7,738 nt of DNA from an uncultured Carnobacterium sp. GTDB lineage: Bacteria; Bacillota; Bacilli; Lactobacillales; Aerococcaceae. The DNA lies in the NCBI GenBank assembly GCA_937923125.1, contig CALALK010000101.1:1-7738 (forward strand), written 5' to 3'. Position numbers and translations under genes: made by a program. Below the pieces are notes generated by a model, which had not been told where the DNA came from, did no database searches, and saw only the letters and a list, made by a program, of their open reading frames with translations. Below are positions 1 through 5,640 of this stretch, in pieces. How positions within the stretch are numbered: position 1 is the first letter of the stretch; every line of letters starts with the position of its first letter.

Positions 1-1489
1 AGCAGCAATTCATACTGAAGATGCTGAATTAGCTAAAGAATTTGGACGCGTTGTTCGTGCAATTCGTGTCATTTGGAATGCTCCTTCTACTTTCGGTGGT
101 ATCGGGGACGTTTATAACGCATTTATCCCATCATTAACATTAGGTTGCGGTTCATACGGACGTAACTCAGTTGGGGATAACGTAAGTGTTGTAAATCTAT
201 TAAATATCAAAAAAGTAGGGAGACGTAGAAATAACATGCAATGGTTTAAAGTTCCATCAAAAATCTATTTCGAACGCGATTCAATTCAATACTTACAAAA
301 AATGAAAAATGTAAGCCGTGTAATGATCGTAACTGACCAAGCAATGGTTAAATTAGGATTCTTACAACGTGTTATTGAACAATTAGAATTACGTCCAAAC
401 AAAGTAATTTATGAAGTATTCTCAGACGTAGAACCAGATCCAGACATCACAACTGTAAACCGTGGTGCTGAAATCATGAAGAGCTTCGAGCCAGATACAA
501 TCGTTGCACTTGGTGGTGGATCTGTAATGGATGCTGCGAAAGTAATGTGGATGTTCTACGAACAACCACAAGTGGACTTCCGTGACTTAGTTCAAAAATT
601 CATGGATATCCGTAAACGTGCATTCAAATTCCCAGAATTAGGAGAACGTGCTAAATATGTTGGTATCCCAACTACATCTGGTACAGGTTCTGAAGTAACA
701 CCATTCGCGGTAATTTCAGATAAAGCAAACAACCGTAAATATCCATTAGCTGACTACTCTCTAACACCAACAATTGCGATTGTTGACCCAGCGTTAGTTA
801 TGACAGTTCCAGATTTTGTAACAGCTGATACTGGTATGGACGTATTAACTCACGCAATTGAAGCGTACACTTCAACACTTGCAAACGACTATACAGATGG
901 TTTAGCTCTGCAAGCAATCAAATTAGTATTTGAAAACTTAGAAAGTAGTGTGAAAAATGCTGATTTCGTATCACGCGAAAAAATGCATAACGCTTCTACA
1001 ATGGCTGGTATGGCATTTGCCAATGCATTCTTAGGAATGAGCCACTCAATGGCGCATAAGATTGGTGGATTCTTCCACACAGTTCACGGACGTACAAATG
1101 CGATTCTATTACCTTACGTAATTCGTTACAATGGTACTCGTCCTGCTAAAGCAGCTACATGGCCAAAATACAACTACTACCGTGCAGATGAAAAATTCCA
1201 AGACATCGCTCGTATGTTAGGATTACCATCTTCAACTCCTGAGGAAGCAGTGGACGCTTTAGCTAAAGCTGTTTACGAATTAGGAGAGGCTGTAGGAATC
1301 GAAATGAACTTCAAAGCACAAGGCGTTAACCACAAAGAATGGTTAGCTACAATCCATGAGATTGCAATGCTTGCTTATGAAGATCAATGTTCACCAGCGA
1401 ACCCTCGTTTACCAATGGTTGCTCATATGGAAGAAATTCTTGCTGACGCATACTTTGGATATAAAGAACGTCCAGGTCGCTTAAAATAA
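1..1489 (+). CDS. adhE: Bifunctional acetaldehyde-CoA/alcohol dehydrogenase AdhE, 3' part (5' end outside the window)
   Basis: AdhE reduces acetyl-CoA to acetaldehyde and then to ethanol, using NADH, in fermentative metabolism; the family forms cytoplasmic filaments called spirosomes. The reading frame is open from base 2 to the TAA at 1487-1489, giving 495 visible residues of a protein usually near 870-890. The first ~78 codons are the end of the aldehyde dehydrogenase half, including TFGGIGDVYN and GSYGRNSVGDNVS, followed by the linker VGRRRNNMQWFKVP. The rest is a complete group III iron alcohol dehydrogenase: the nucleotide-binding loop GGGSVMDAAK (codons from 512) and the iron ligands of GMDVLTHAIEAY (Asp at 839, His at 851) and GMSHSMAHKIGGFFHTVHG (His at 1043 and 1085), matching E. 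coli D653, H657, H723 and H737. All four ligands are present, so the enzyme looks functional. The ATG at 236 is internal to the linker, not a start. Codon choice looks optimised, consistent with high expression. The promoter is upstream of the window. Confidence 0.97.
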   Translation, partial: AAIHTEDAELAKEFGRVVRAIRVIWNAPSTFGGIGDVYNAFIPSLTLGCGSYGRNSVGDNVSVVNLLNIKKVGRRRNNMQWFKVPSKIYFERDSIQYLQKMKNVSRVMIVTDQAMVKLGFLQRVIEQLELRPNKVIYEVFSDVEPDPDITTVNRGAEIMKSFEPDTIVALGGGSVMDAAKVMWMFYEQPQVDFRDLVQKFMDIRKRAFKFPELGERAKYVGIPTTSGTGSEVTPFAVISDKANNRKYPLADYSLTPTIAIVDPALVMTVPDFVTADTGMDVLTHAIEAYTSTLANDYTDGLALQAIKLVFENLESSVKNADFVSREKMHNASTMAGMAFANAFLGMSHSMAHKIGGFFHTVHGRTNAILLPYVIRYNGTRPAKAATWPKYNYYRADEKFQDIARMLGLPSSTPEEAVDALAKAVYELGEAVGIEMNFKAQGVNHKEWLATIHEIAMLAYEDQCSPANPRLPMVAHMEEILADAYFGYKERPGRLK

Positions 1490-1502
1490 TTGATTCTTAA
1501 CG

Positions 1503-1541
1503 AAGAGAGTCTTAGACAAATTGTCTAAGACTCTTTTTTAT
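1503..1541 (+). terminator. Intrinsic terminator of adhE
   Basis: The arm GAGTCTTAGACAA (1507-1519) is followed one base later by its exact complement TTGTCTAAGACTC (1521-1533), then a T-rich run. Flanking A/T bases can lengthen the stem. The realistic loop is about 5 bases (AAATT). No T tract lies on the opposite strand, so it acts only rightward. Confidence 0.93.
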
Positions 1542-1562
1542 ATTTTTTTCGAATCTAAAATA

Positions 1563-1571
1563 TGCTATACT
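1563..1571 (+). promoter_or_regulatory. Extended -10 promoter of the DtxR-family gene
   Basis: TGCTATACT contains TATACT (1566-1571) preceded by a TGn extended -10 element. No good -35 hexamer is visible at the right distance; the position is filled by the T tract of the adhE terminator. A start near 1578 would leave a leader of about 20 bases carrying the ribosome binding site. I saw no clear metal-regulator palindrome here. Confidence 0.6.
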
Positions 1572-1584
1572 AAATAAGGATAGG

Positions 1585-1593
1585 AAAGGAGAT
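1585..1593 (+). promoter_or_regulatory. Ribosome binding site of the DtxR-family gene
   Basis: AAAGGAGAT ends 5 bases before the ATG at 1599, a strong Shine-Dalgarno match that fixes this start. Confidence 0.85.
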
Positions 1594-1598
1594 GGCTT

Positions 1599-2003
1599 AT
1601 GACTCCAAATAAAGAAGATTATATTAAAGCAATCTATAAATTAGGTGGTAAAGACGAATTTGTGTCTAATAAAGCCATCAATCAAATGTTGAATCTTTCA
1701 GCAGCTTCAACGACAGAGATGTTAAACAAGCTTGTTCTTGATGGTACAGTGGAATACATCCGTTATAAAGGCGCAAAATTAACACAAAAGGGAATTAAAG
1801 TCGCAGAACGTCTAATTCGTTCTCATAAAATATGGGAAGTCTTTCTTGTGAATTCTCTTGGTTTTAGGGGAGATTCTGTTCATGAACAAGCAGAAATTCT
1901 TGAACATGCTTCGTCTGTTGAAATGACAGAGCGATTAGCGGAATTCTTAGGGAGTCCAACGCATTGTCCTCATGGTGAAGAAATCCCGCCTTATTCTGAA
2001 TAA
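1599..2003 (+). CDS. DtxR/MntR-family metal-dependent transcriptional regulator, short two-domain form
   Basis: This is a cytoplasmic metal-responsive DNA-binding protein, probably a repressor of Mn or Fe uptake genes; the metal and targets cannot be read from the sequence. The 134 residues start MTPNKEDYIKAIYKLG, as in streptococcal ScaR/SloR and staphylococcal SirR. Residues 1-63 form the winged helix, with a probable recognition helix around LSAASTTEMLNKL (32-44). Residues 64-134 form the dimerisation domain. Likely metal ligands by position are D7, H76, E80, E99, E102, H103 and, in the CPH motif, C123 and H125. ScaR/SloR-type proteins are about 215 aa and continue into a FeoA/SH3-like domain. 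Here the protein stops just after CPHGEEIP, and a terminator follows directly, so the short form looks natural rather than caused by a frameshift at the end of the window. Lys at position 10 replaces the Glu11 ligand of Bacillus MntR, as in ScaR. It stands alone between two terminators, with no transporter gene beside it. Confidence 0.88.
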   Translation: MTPNKEDYIKAIYKLGGKDEFVSNKAINQMLNLSAASTTEMLNKLVLDGTVEYIRYKGAKLTQKGIKVAERLIRSHKIWEVFLVNSLGFRGDSVHEQAEILEHASSVEMTERLAEFLGSPTHCPHGEEIPPYSE

Positions 2004-2012
2004 AGAAATGAT

Positions 2013-2044
2013 AAAACTGGTCTTTTTAAGGCCAGTTTTTTATT
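2013..2044 (+). terminator. Intrinsic terminator of the DtxR-family gene
   Basis: Arms AAAACTGGTCTT (2013-2024) and AAGGCCAGTTTT (2028-2039) pair over 12 bp with one G-U, around a TTT loop, and are followed by a T-rich tail. It begins 9 bases after the stop codon. Confidence 0.92.
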
Positions 2045-2051
2045 TTAGCTC

Positions 2052-2089
2052 TAGTATTTCTACTAAAATTTTAGTACAATAATAGTACA
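2052..2089 (+). promoter_or_regulatory. Cluster of four TAGTA/TACTA half-sites, including a perfect 16-bp palindrome; candidate operator and promoter of ytoI
   Basis: TACTAAAATTTTAGTA (2061-2076) is a perfect inverted repeat. The pentamer TAGTA occurs at 2052, 2072 and 2083 and its complement TACTA at 2061, so starts are 9, 11 and 11 bases apart, close to one helical turn. TAGTACA is a direct repeat (2072 and 2083). The best -10 is TACAAT (2075-2080), overlapping the palindrome; no convincing -35 is seen 17 bases upstream. A dyad across a promoter is a usual repressor site. The bound protein is unknown; autoregulation by the winged-helix product downstream is the simplest idea. Confidence 0.55.
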
Positions 2090-2120
2090 GTTTAAGTAAG
2101 GTGTTTCATTTTTTTAATAC

Positions 2121-2128
2121 AGAGGAGA
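2121..2128 (+). promoter_or_regulatory. Ribosome binding site of ytoI
   Basis: AGAGGAGA ends 4-5 bases before the ATG at 2133 and supports that start. Confidence 0.8.
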
Positions 2129-2132
2129 TATT

Positions 2133-3449
2133 ATGACATCAAAACATCAACAAATTATTCGTTATATTGAATCATTACCAGTAGGAGAAAAAATCTCTGT
2201 TCGTTCAATTGCAAAGAACATGGAAATGAGTGAAGGTACCGCTTATCGTGCCATTAAGGAAGCAGAGAATATTGGGATTGTTTCAACTATTGAACGTGTT
2301 GGAACGATTCGTATTGAACGGAAAACAAAAGATAATCTTGAAAAACTTTCTTTTGGTGAAATTATTAAAATCATCGAAGGAGAAGTTTTTGGTGGTCACG
2401 AAGGATTAGATAAAATTTTAAACCGCTTTGTTATTGGTGCGATGACACTTGATGCAATGACGCGTTATATTCAGCCAGAATCTCTTGTGATAATTGGGAA
2501 CCGTGAAGATGCGCAATTACTAGCATTGAATCAAGGAGCAGCCGTTTTAATTACTGGGGGATTCCAAGCAACGCCGCAATTGATTCAAAAAGCCGATGAA
2601 TTAAAAATTCCATTAATGGGAACAACATATGATACATTTACCGTGGCAAGCCTCATCAACCGTGCAATGACCGATCAATTGATTAAGAAGAAAATCATGA
2701 TTGTCGCAGATATTTATAACGATATTGAAAACACGAATTACCTGAGAATGGATCAAACCGTAAAGGCGTATCGAGAGTTGAGTGAAAAGACTGGAAATTC
2801 ACGCTTCCCAGTTGTCAATCATTCGAATCGCTTAGTAGGGGTTGTTTCTGCTAAAGATATTTTAGGAAAAGCGGATTCTCTGACGATGGAACGTGTAATG
2901 ACAAAGAATCCATCTGTGTCGAAATTACACGCTTCTGTAGCCAGCGTAGCACACTCAATGATTTGGAACGGATTAGAGATGTTACCTGTTGTTCAAGATA
3001 ATATGGAACTAATAGGAATAATTTCAAGACGTGATGTTATGAAGGCAATGCAACTGACACAACGTCAACCACAAGTTGGGAATACTTTTGAAGACGATGT
3101 AAGTGAAAACTTAGAAATCATTGAAGTGAATCCAACGGGTGCAAATTTCAGCTTTACGGTTACACCACAAATGACGAATAACCTTGGGATGCTTTCTTTT
3201 GGGGTGTTATGTGAAGTGGTCTCTGTTGCTTCTAAAGAATTTATTCATAGAAGTCAACGACGAAACACCGTGATTGAACAATTAGAAATGCACTACTTGA
3301 AGATGATTCCAATCGAAAGCCATATTGTGATTCAAATTCAAATGCTCGATAATGGTCGTAAAGTTTCGAAATTAGATATTTCGGTTTTATTGGAAAATTC
3401 AATTGTTGCTAAAGCAATTATGTCAAATCAATTAATGGAAAGAAACTAA
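2133..3449 (+). CDS. ytoI: YtoI-like regulator: winged helix, DRTGG domain, CBS pair and hotdog domain
   Basis: This 438-residue protein matches the Bacillus YtoI architecture and is full length for it as I remember the family. Its function is not established. Domains in order: winged helix-turn-helix (about 1-64, with SVRSIAKNMEMSEGTAYRAI); DRTGG domain (about 73-180, with IGNREDAQLLALNQGAAVLI and TGGF); two CBS motifs (about 188-247 and 252-308, with FPVVNHSNRLVGVVSAKDIL and MLPVVQDNMELIGIISRRDV); and a C-terminal hotdog fold of the 4HBT/PaaI type (about 325-436, with MTNNLGMLSFGVLCEVVSVA). CBS pairs usually bind adenine nucleotides and hotdog domains bind acyl-CoA thioesters, so a DNA-binding sensor of such ligands is likely, by inference. 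No signal peptide or membrane segment is seen, so it should be cytoplasmic. It is followed 2 bases later by an nrnA gene, the same ytoI-nrnA neighbourhood I recall from Bacillus (there separated by ytpI). Confidence 0.87.
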   Translation: MTSKHQQIIRYIESLPVGEKISVRSIAKNMEMSEGTAYRAIKEAENIGIVSTIERVGTIRIERKTKDNLEKLSFGEIIKIIEGEVFGGHEGLDKILNRFVIGAMTLDAMTRYIQPESLVIIGNREDAQLLALNQGAAVLITGGFQATPQLIQKADELKIPLMGTTYDTFTVASLINRAMTDQLIKKKIMIVADIYNDIENTNYLRMDQTVKAYRELSEKTGNSRFPVVNHSNRLVGVVSAKDILGKADSLTMERVMTKNPSVSKLHASVASVAHSMIWNGLEMLPVVQDNMELIGIISRRDVMKAMQLTQRQPQVGNTFEDDVSENLEIIEVNPTGANFSFTVTPQMTNNLGMLSFGVLCEVVSVASKEFIHRSQRRNTVIEQLEMHYLKMIPIESHIVIQIQMLDNGRKVSKLDISVLLENSIVAKAIMSNQLMERN

Positions 3450-3451
3450 GA

Positions 3452-4414
3452 ATGAATTACAAAGAATTATTACAAGAAATCATCACAGAGATTGAAAAAG
3501 CCGATTCAATTGTGATATTAAGACATAGAAAGCCAGATCCAGATGCTTTGGGGTCACAGATAGGTCTAAGTGAACTCATTAAGGCAACCTATCCAGAAAA
3601 ATCTGTTTACGTTATTGGAGATATGCCAGAAAACTTGAAGTATATCGGCGACATGGATGAAATCACTCAAGAGGTATTCGATAACTCGCTTGTTATTGTT
3701 GTCGATTGTTCTACACCGAGACTTATCAATTGTCCATTTGAAGTGAATGTCGATGAGGTAATTAAGATTGATCACCATCCAAATGTGACACCGTACGGAA
3801 AGATTTGTTATGTGGATACAACTGCAGCCAGTGCGAGTGAAATCATGGCAGAGTTTGCTTTTGACGAAGCAACTCCATTTCAAATGAATAAGTCAGCTGC
3901 TAACGTGATTTACGCAGGAATCATCGGGGATACCGGTCGATTCTTATATCCGTCAACCACTTCGAAAACTTTTGCACTTGTATCAAAATTGATACAACAC
4001 GATGTAAATTTGGCTGGAATTGCGGATAAAATGATTACAAAACCGCTGAACGTGAATCGAATGACAGGGTATATATACGAACATCTAGAAGTATCTCCTG
4101 AAGGGATGGCGAGTGTAGTTTTAACAAAAGAAGTGCTTGAACGTTTCCAAGCTACTGACCAATTAGCTTCACTTGTAGTTTCAGTTCCTGGAACGGTTGA
4201 AGGGATTCTGGCGTGGAGTATGTATGTGGAACAAGAGGATGGTACCTTTAGAGTTCATTTGCGTTCAAAAGGGCCAACCGTGAATCATATTGCGCAAGCT
4301 TTTGGCGGTGGAGGACATACGCTAGCGTGTGGCATTCCTTCTGTTACGAAGAGTCAAATTTTAGAAGTGGATGCTGAGTTAAAAGAGGCAGTGAAAGCCT
4401 TTAAGAAAAATTGA
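3452..4414 (+). CDS. nrnA: NrnA-like DHH/DHHA1 phosphoesterase (oligoribonuclease/pAp phosphatase family), divergent copy 1
   Basis: NrnA enzymes degrade 2-5 nt RNA fragments and pApA, and dephosphorylate pAp, using Mn ions in the cytoplasm. The protein has 320 residues, typical for the family. The DHH domain holds H25, D29 and D31 in RHRKPDPDALGSQ, D85 in VVDC, D107-H108-H109 in IDHHP and D160 in GDTGRF; all metal-binding positions are present. The DHHA1 domain has LRSKGP (270-275) and GGGGHTLACG (285-294). Two places differ from the family norm: the usual GGGHPxASG is GGGHTLACG here (T290, C293), and the segment after D85 is STPRLIN instead of an AN..RI pattern. The start lies 2 bases after the ytoI stop with only a weak GGAAAG ahead of it, so translational coupling to ytoI is likely. 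No terminator follows. Substrate choice may differ from copy 2. An active DHH phosphoesterase is very likely; the exact substrate is uncertain. Confidence 0.92.
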   Translation: MNYKELLQEIITEIEKADSIVILRHRKPDPDALGSQIGLSELIKATYPEKSVYVIGDMPENLKYIGDMDEITQEVFDNSLVIVVDCSTPRLINCPFEVNVDEVIKIDHHPNVTPYGKICYVDTTAASASEIMAEFAFDEATPFQMNKSAANVIYAGIIGDTGRFLYPSTTSKTFALVSKLIQHDVNLAGIADKMITKPLNVNRMTGYIYEHLEVSPEGMASVVLTKEVLERFQATDQLASLVVSVPGTVEGILAWSMYVEQEDGTFRVHLRSKGPTVNHIAQAFGGGGHTLACGIPSVTKSQILEVDAELKEAVKAFKKN

Positions 4415-4439
4415 AATTACGCCCAAATAAGAGTATTAT
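4411..4439 (+). promoter_or_regulatory. Probable internal promoter for the second nrnA
   Basis: TTGAAA (4411-4416) and TATTAT (4434-4439) each match five of six consensus bases and are exactly 17 bases apart. The -35 overlaps the TGA stop of copy 1. A start near 4446 would leave a leader of about 54 bases. This would let copy 2 be expressed without ytoI, although read-through from upstream is also possible because no terminator is seen. Confidence 0.6.
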
Positions 4440-4467
4440 AAGATGTTGTATTTACAATAAAAATCAG

Positions 4468-4480
4468 TCCAATCATTGGA
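4468..4480 (+). repeat. Short palindrome just ahead of the nrnA copy 2 ribosome binding site
   Basis: TCCAATCATTGGA is a perfect dyad around a central C, 2 bases before the Shine-Dalgarno region. As RNA it makes only a 5-bp stem with a 3-base loop, so structural strength is low. It could be a protein site or chance. Confidence 0.35.
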
Positions 4481-4481
4481 T

Positions 4482-4488
4482 GAAAGGA
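4482..4488 (+). promoter_or_regulatory. Ribosome binding site of nrnA copy 2
   Basis: GAAAGGA is about 11 bases before the ATG at 4500. This is a rather long spacing, but no closer ATG or better site is visible and the N-terminus aligns residue for residue with copy 1. Confidence 0.65.
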
Positions 4489-4499
4489 AATATTAAATA

Positions 4500-5462
4500 A
4501 TGAATTATACAGAGTTTTTTAAAAAGATTGATGCAGAAATTAAAAAAGCAGATTCGATTGTCATCTTGCGTCATGAATCACCAGATCCAGATGCAATTGG
4601 ATCTCAAGTAGGGTTAAGAGAAATTATCCGTGCTACTTATCCTGAAATAACAGTATATTTACTTGGTGAAATGCCTAGCTCATTAACATATATTGGTGAA
4701 ATGGATGAAATCAGTCAAGAACAATTTGATGCTGCACTGATTATTGTATTAGACTGTGCCAATACTCCACGTATTGACTGCCCATTTGAAGTAGATCCAT
4801 CGAAAGTAATTAAAATTGACCACCATCCAGATAGAGATGTGTATGGTGCCATTTCATTTGTGGATACAAATTCAAGCAGTACAAGCGAAATTCTATGCCG
4901 TTTTGCGTTTGGTGAAGAAAGTACGTGGAAAGTCTCTAAAGAAGCAGCAAACGCATTATATGCAGGTATCGTTGGAGATACAGGTCGCTTCCTTTATCCA
5001 GCAACAACAGCTGTAACATTTGCAATGGTTTCTAAACTATTAGAATTTGATGTGGATATTTCTGGTATTGCTTATCATATGATTACAAACCCAGTTTCAG
5101 TTAGCCGCTTAGCAGGTTATATTTACCAAAACATGGAAATTTCTGAGAATGGCGTTGCAGCTACAATTTTAAAGCAAAAAGATTTAGAGCACTTTGGAAT
5201 TGAAGAAGACCAAACTCATGGAGTTATTTCTCTTCCAAGTACTGTTGAAGGCATTCACTGCTGGGCATTATTTGTAGAGCAACCAGATGGAAGCTACCGA
5301 GTAAATCTTCGTTCTAAAGGCCCAATCGTGAATGTGATTGCTCAAAACCATGGTGGTGGAGGACATCCATTAGCATCAGGTGCGATTGTTCAAACTCTTG
5401 AAGAAGTAAAAGAAATCGTAAAAGAATTGAATGCATCTTCAAAAGAATATTTAAGTAAATAA
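4500..5462 (+). CDS. nrnA: NrnA-like DHH/DHHA1 phosphoesterase, copy 2 with canonical motifs
   Basis: This is a second full-length member of the family that hydrolyses nanoRNA, pApA and pAp. It is 320 residues, the same as copy 1, and aligns with it without gaps; I count roughly 54% identity by hand. The DHH domain shows H25, D29 and D31 in RHESPDPDAIGSQ, D85 in LDCANTPRID, D107-H108-H109 in IDHHP and D160 in GDTGRF. The DHHA1 domain ends with LRSKGP and the canonical GGGGHPLASG (285-294). Because it keeps both the DxAN..RI and GGGHPLASG patterns that copy 1 has lost, it is the better candidate for the ordinary housekeeping NrnA. It follows copy 1 after 85 bases that contain a probable promoter and a small palindrome, and it is closed by a terminator. 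A tandem duplication is the simplest origin, but the divergence means it is old; import of one copy is possible. Confidence 0.94.
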   Translation: MNYTEFFKKIDAEIKKADSIVILRHESPDPDAIGSQVGLREIIRATYPEITVYLLGEMPSSLTYIGEMDEISQEQFDAALIIVLDCANTPRIDCPFEVDPSKVIKIDHHPDRDVYGAISFVDTNSSSTSEILCRFAFGEESTWKVSKEAANALYAGIVGDTGRFLYPATTAVTFAMVSKLLEFDVDISGIAYHMITNPVSVSRLAGYIYQNMEISENGVAATILKQKDLEHFGIEEDQTHGVISLPSTVEGIHCWALFVEQPDGSYRVNLRSKGPIVNVIAQNHGGGGHPLASGAIVQTLEEVKEIVKELNASSKEYLSK

Positions 5463-5467
5463 TATGG

Positions 5468-5496
5468 AAAGAGTCGGTTTATCTGGCTCTTTTTTC
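5468..5496 (+). terminator. Intrinsic terminator after nrnA copy 2
   Basis: Arms AAGAGTCGG (5469-5477) and CTGGCTCTT (5483-5491) pair over 9 bp with two G-U pairs around a TTTAT loop, followed by a T run. It starts 6 bases after the stop codon. Confidence 0.88.
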
Positions 5497-5562
5497 TTAA
5501 CTTGGGTTTTCAAATGTGAAAAAAATTCTTTTTAAAGGAAGAAAATTGGTCTTGATTCTCTC

Positions 5563-5591
5563 TTGGATAACTCACATTAATACAGTATAAT
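5563..5591 (+). promoter_or_regulatory. Promoter of the surface-protein gene
   Basis: A perfect TATAAT (5586-5591) lies 17 bases after TTGGAT (5563-5568), which keeps the TTG of the -35 consensus. A start near 5598 leaves an A/T-rich leader of about 43 bases. The rest of the 178-base gap before the gene holds only the upstream terminator and A/T-rich sequence. Confidence 0.7.
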
Positions 5592-5626
5592 ATATATGAA
5601 TTTTTATTGAAAAATATTTTTAAAAA

Positions 5627-5633
5627 AGAAGGA
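5627..5633 (+). promoter_or_regulatory. Ribosome binding site of the surface-protein gene
   Basis: AGAAGGA ends 7 bases before the ATG at 5641, which is also the codon that begins a clear signal peptide; together these set the start. Confidence 0.85.
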
Positions 5634-5640
5634 CAGCGAA

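Noticed and set aside
236..238. ATG at 236 as the start of a stand-alone iron alcohol dehydrogenase of 417 aa
   Set aside because: The frame is open upstream to the window edge and encodes the typical AdhE aldehyde-dehydrogenase end and linker; no ribosome binding site suited to an internal start was needed to explain it.
889..1080. Minus-strand open frame inside adhE
   Set aside because: Shadow of a strongly coding plus-strand gene; no family features and no ribosome binding site recognised.
2052..2066. A true FapR operator
   Set aside because: The spacer and flanks do not match the FapR consensus as I remember it, and Lactobacillales generally use FabT, so only a resemblance is claimed.
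3566..3883. Minus-strand open frame of 105 codons inside nrnA copy 1
   Set aside because: It overlaps conserved DHH catalytic motifs on the plus strand and its translation resembles no protein family I know.
4816..5016. Plus-strand open frame inside nrnA copy 2 in another frame
   Set aside because: Out-of-frame shadow over the DHH domain; Gln-rich random-looking translation.
5513..5578. Inverted repeat AATGTGA (5513-5519) and TCACATT (5572-5578) ahead of the surface-protein promoter
   Set aside because: Arms of only 7 bases, 52 bases apart in A/T-rich DNA; chance cannot be excluded and no known operator matches.
5601..5630. A/T-rich hairpins and short A/T runs in the surface-protein leader, considered for phase variation
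   Set aside because: Runs are only 5-7 bases and interrupted; too short to support slipped-strand switching.
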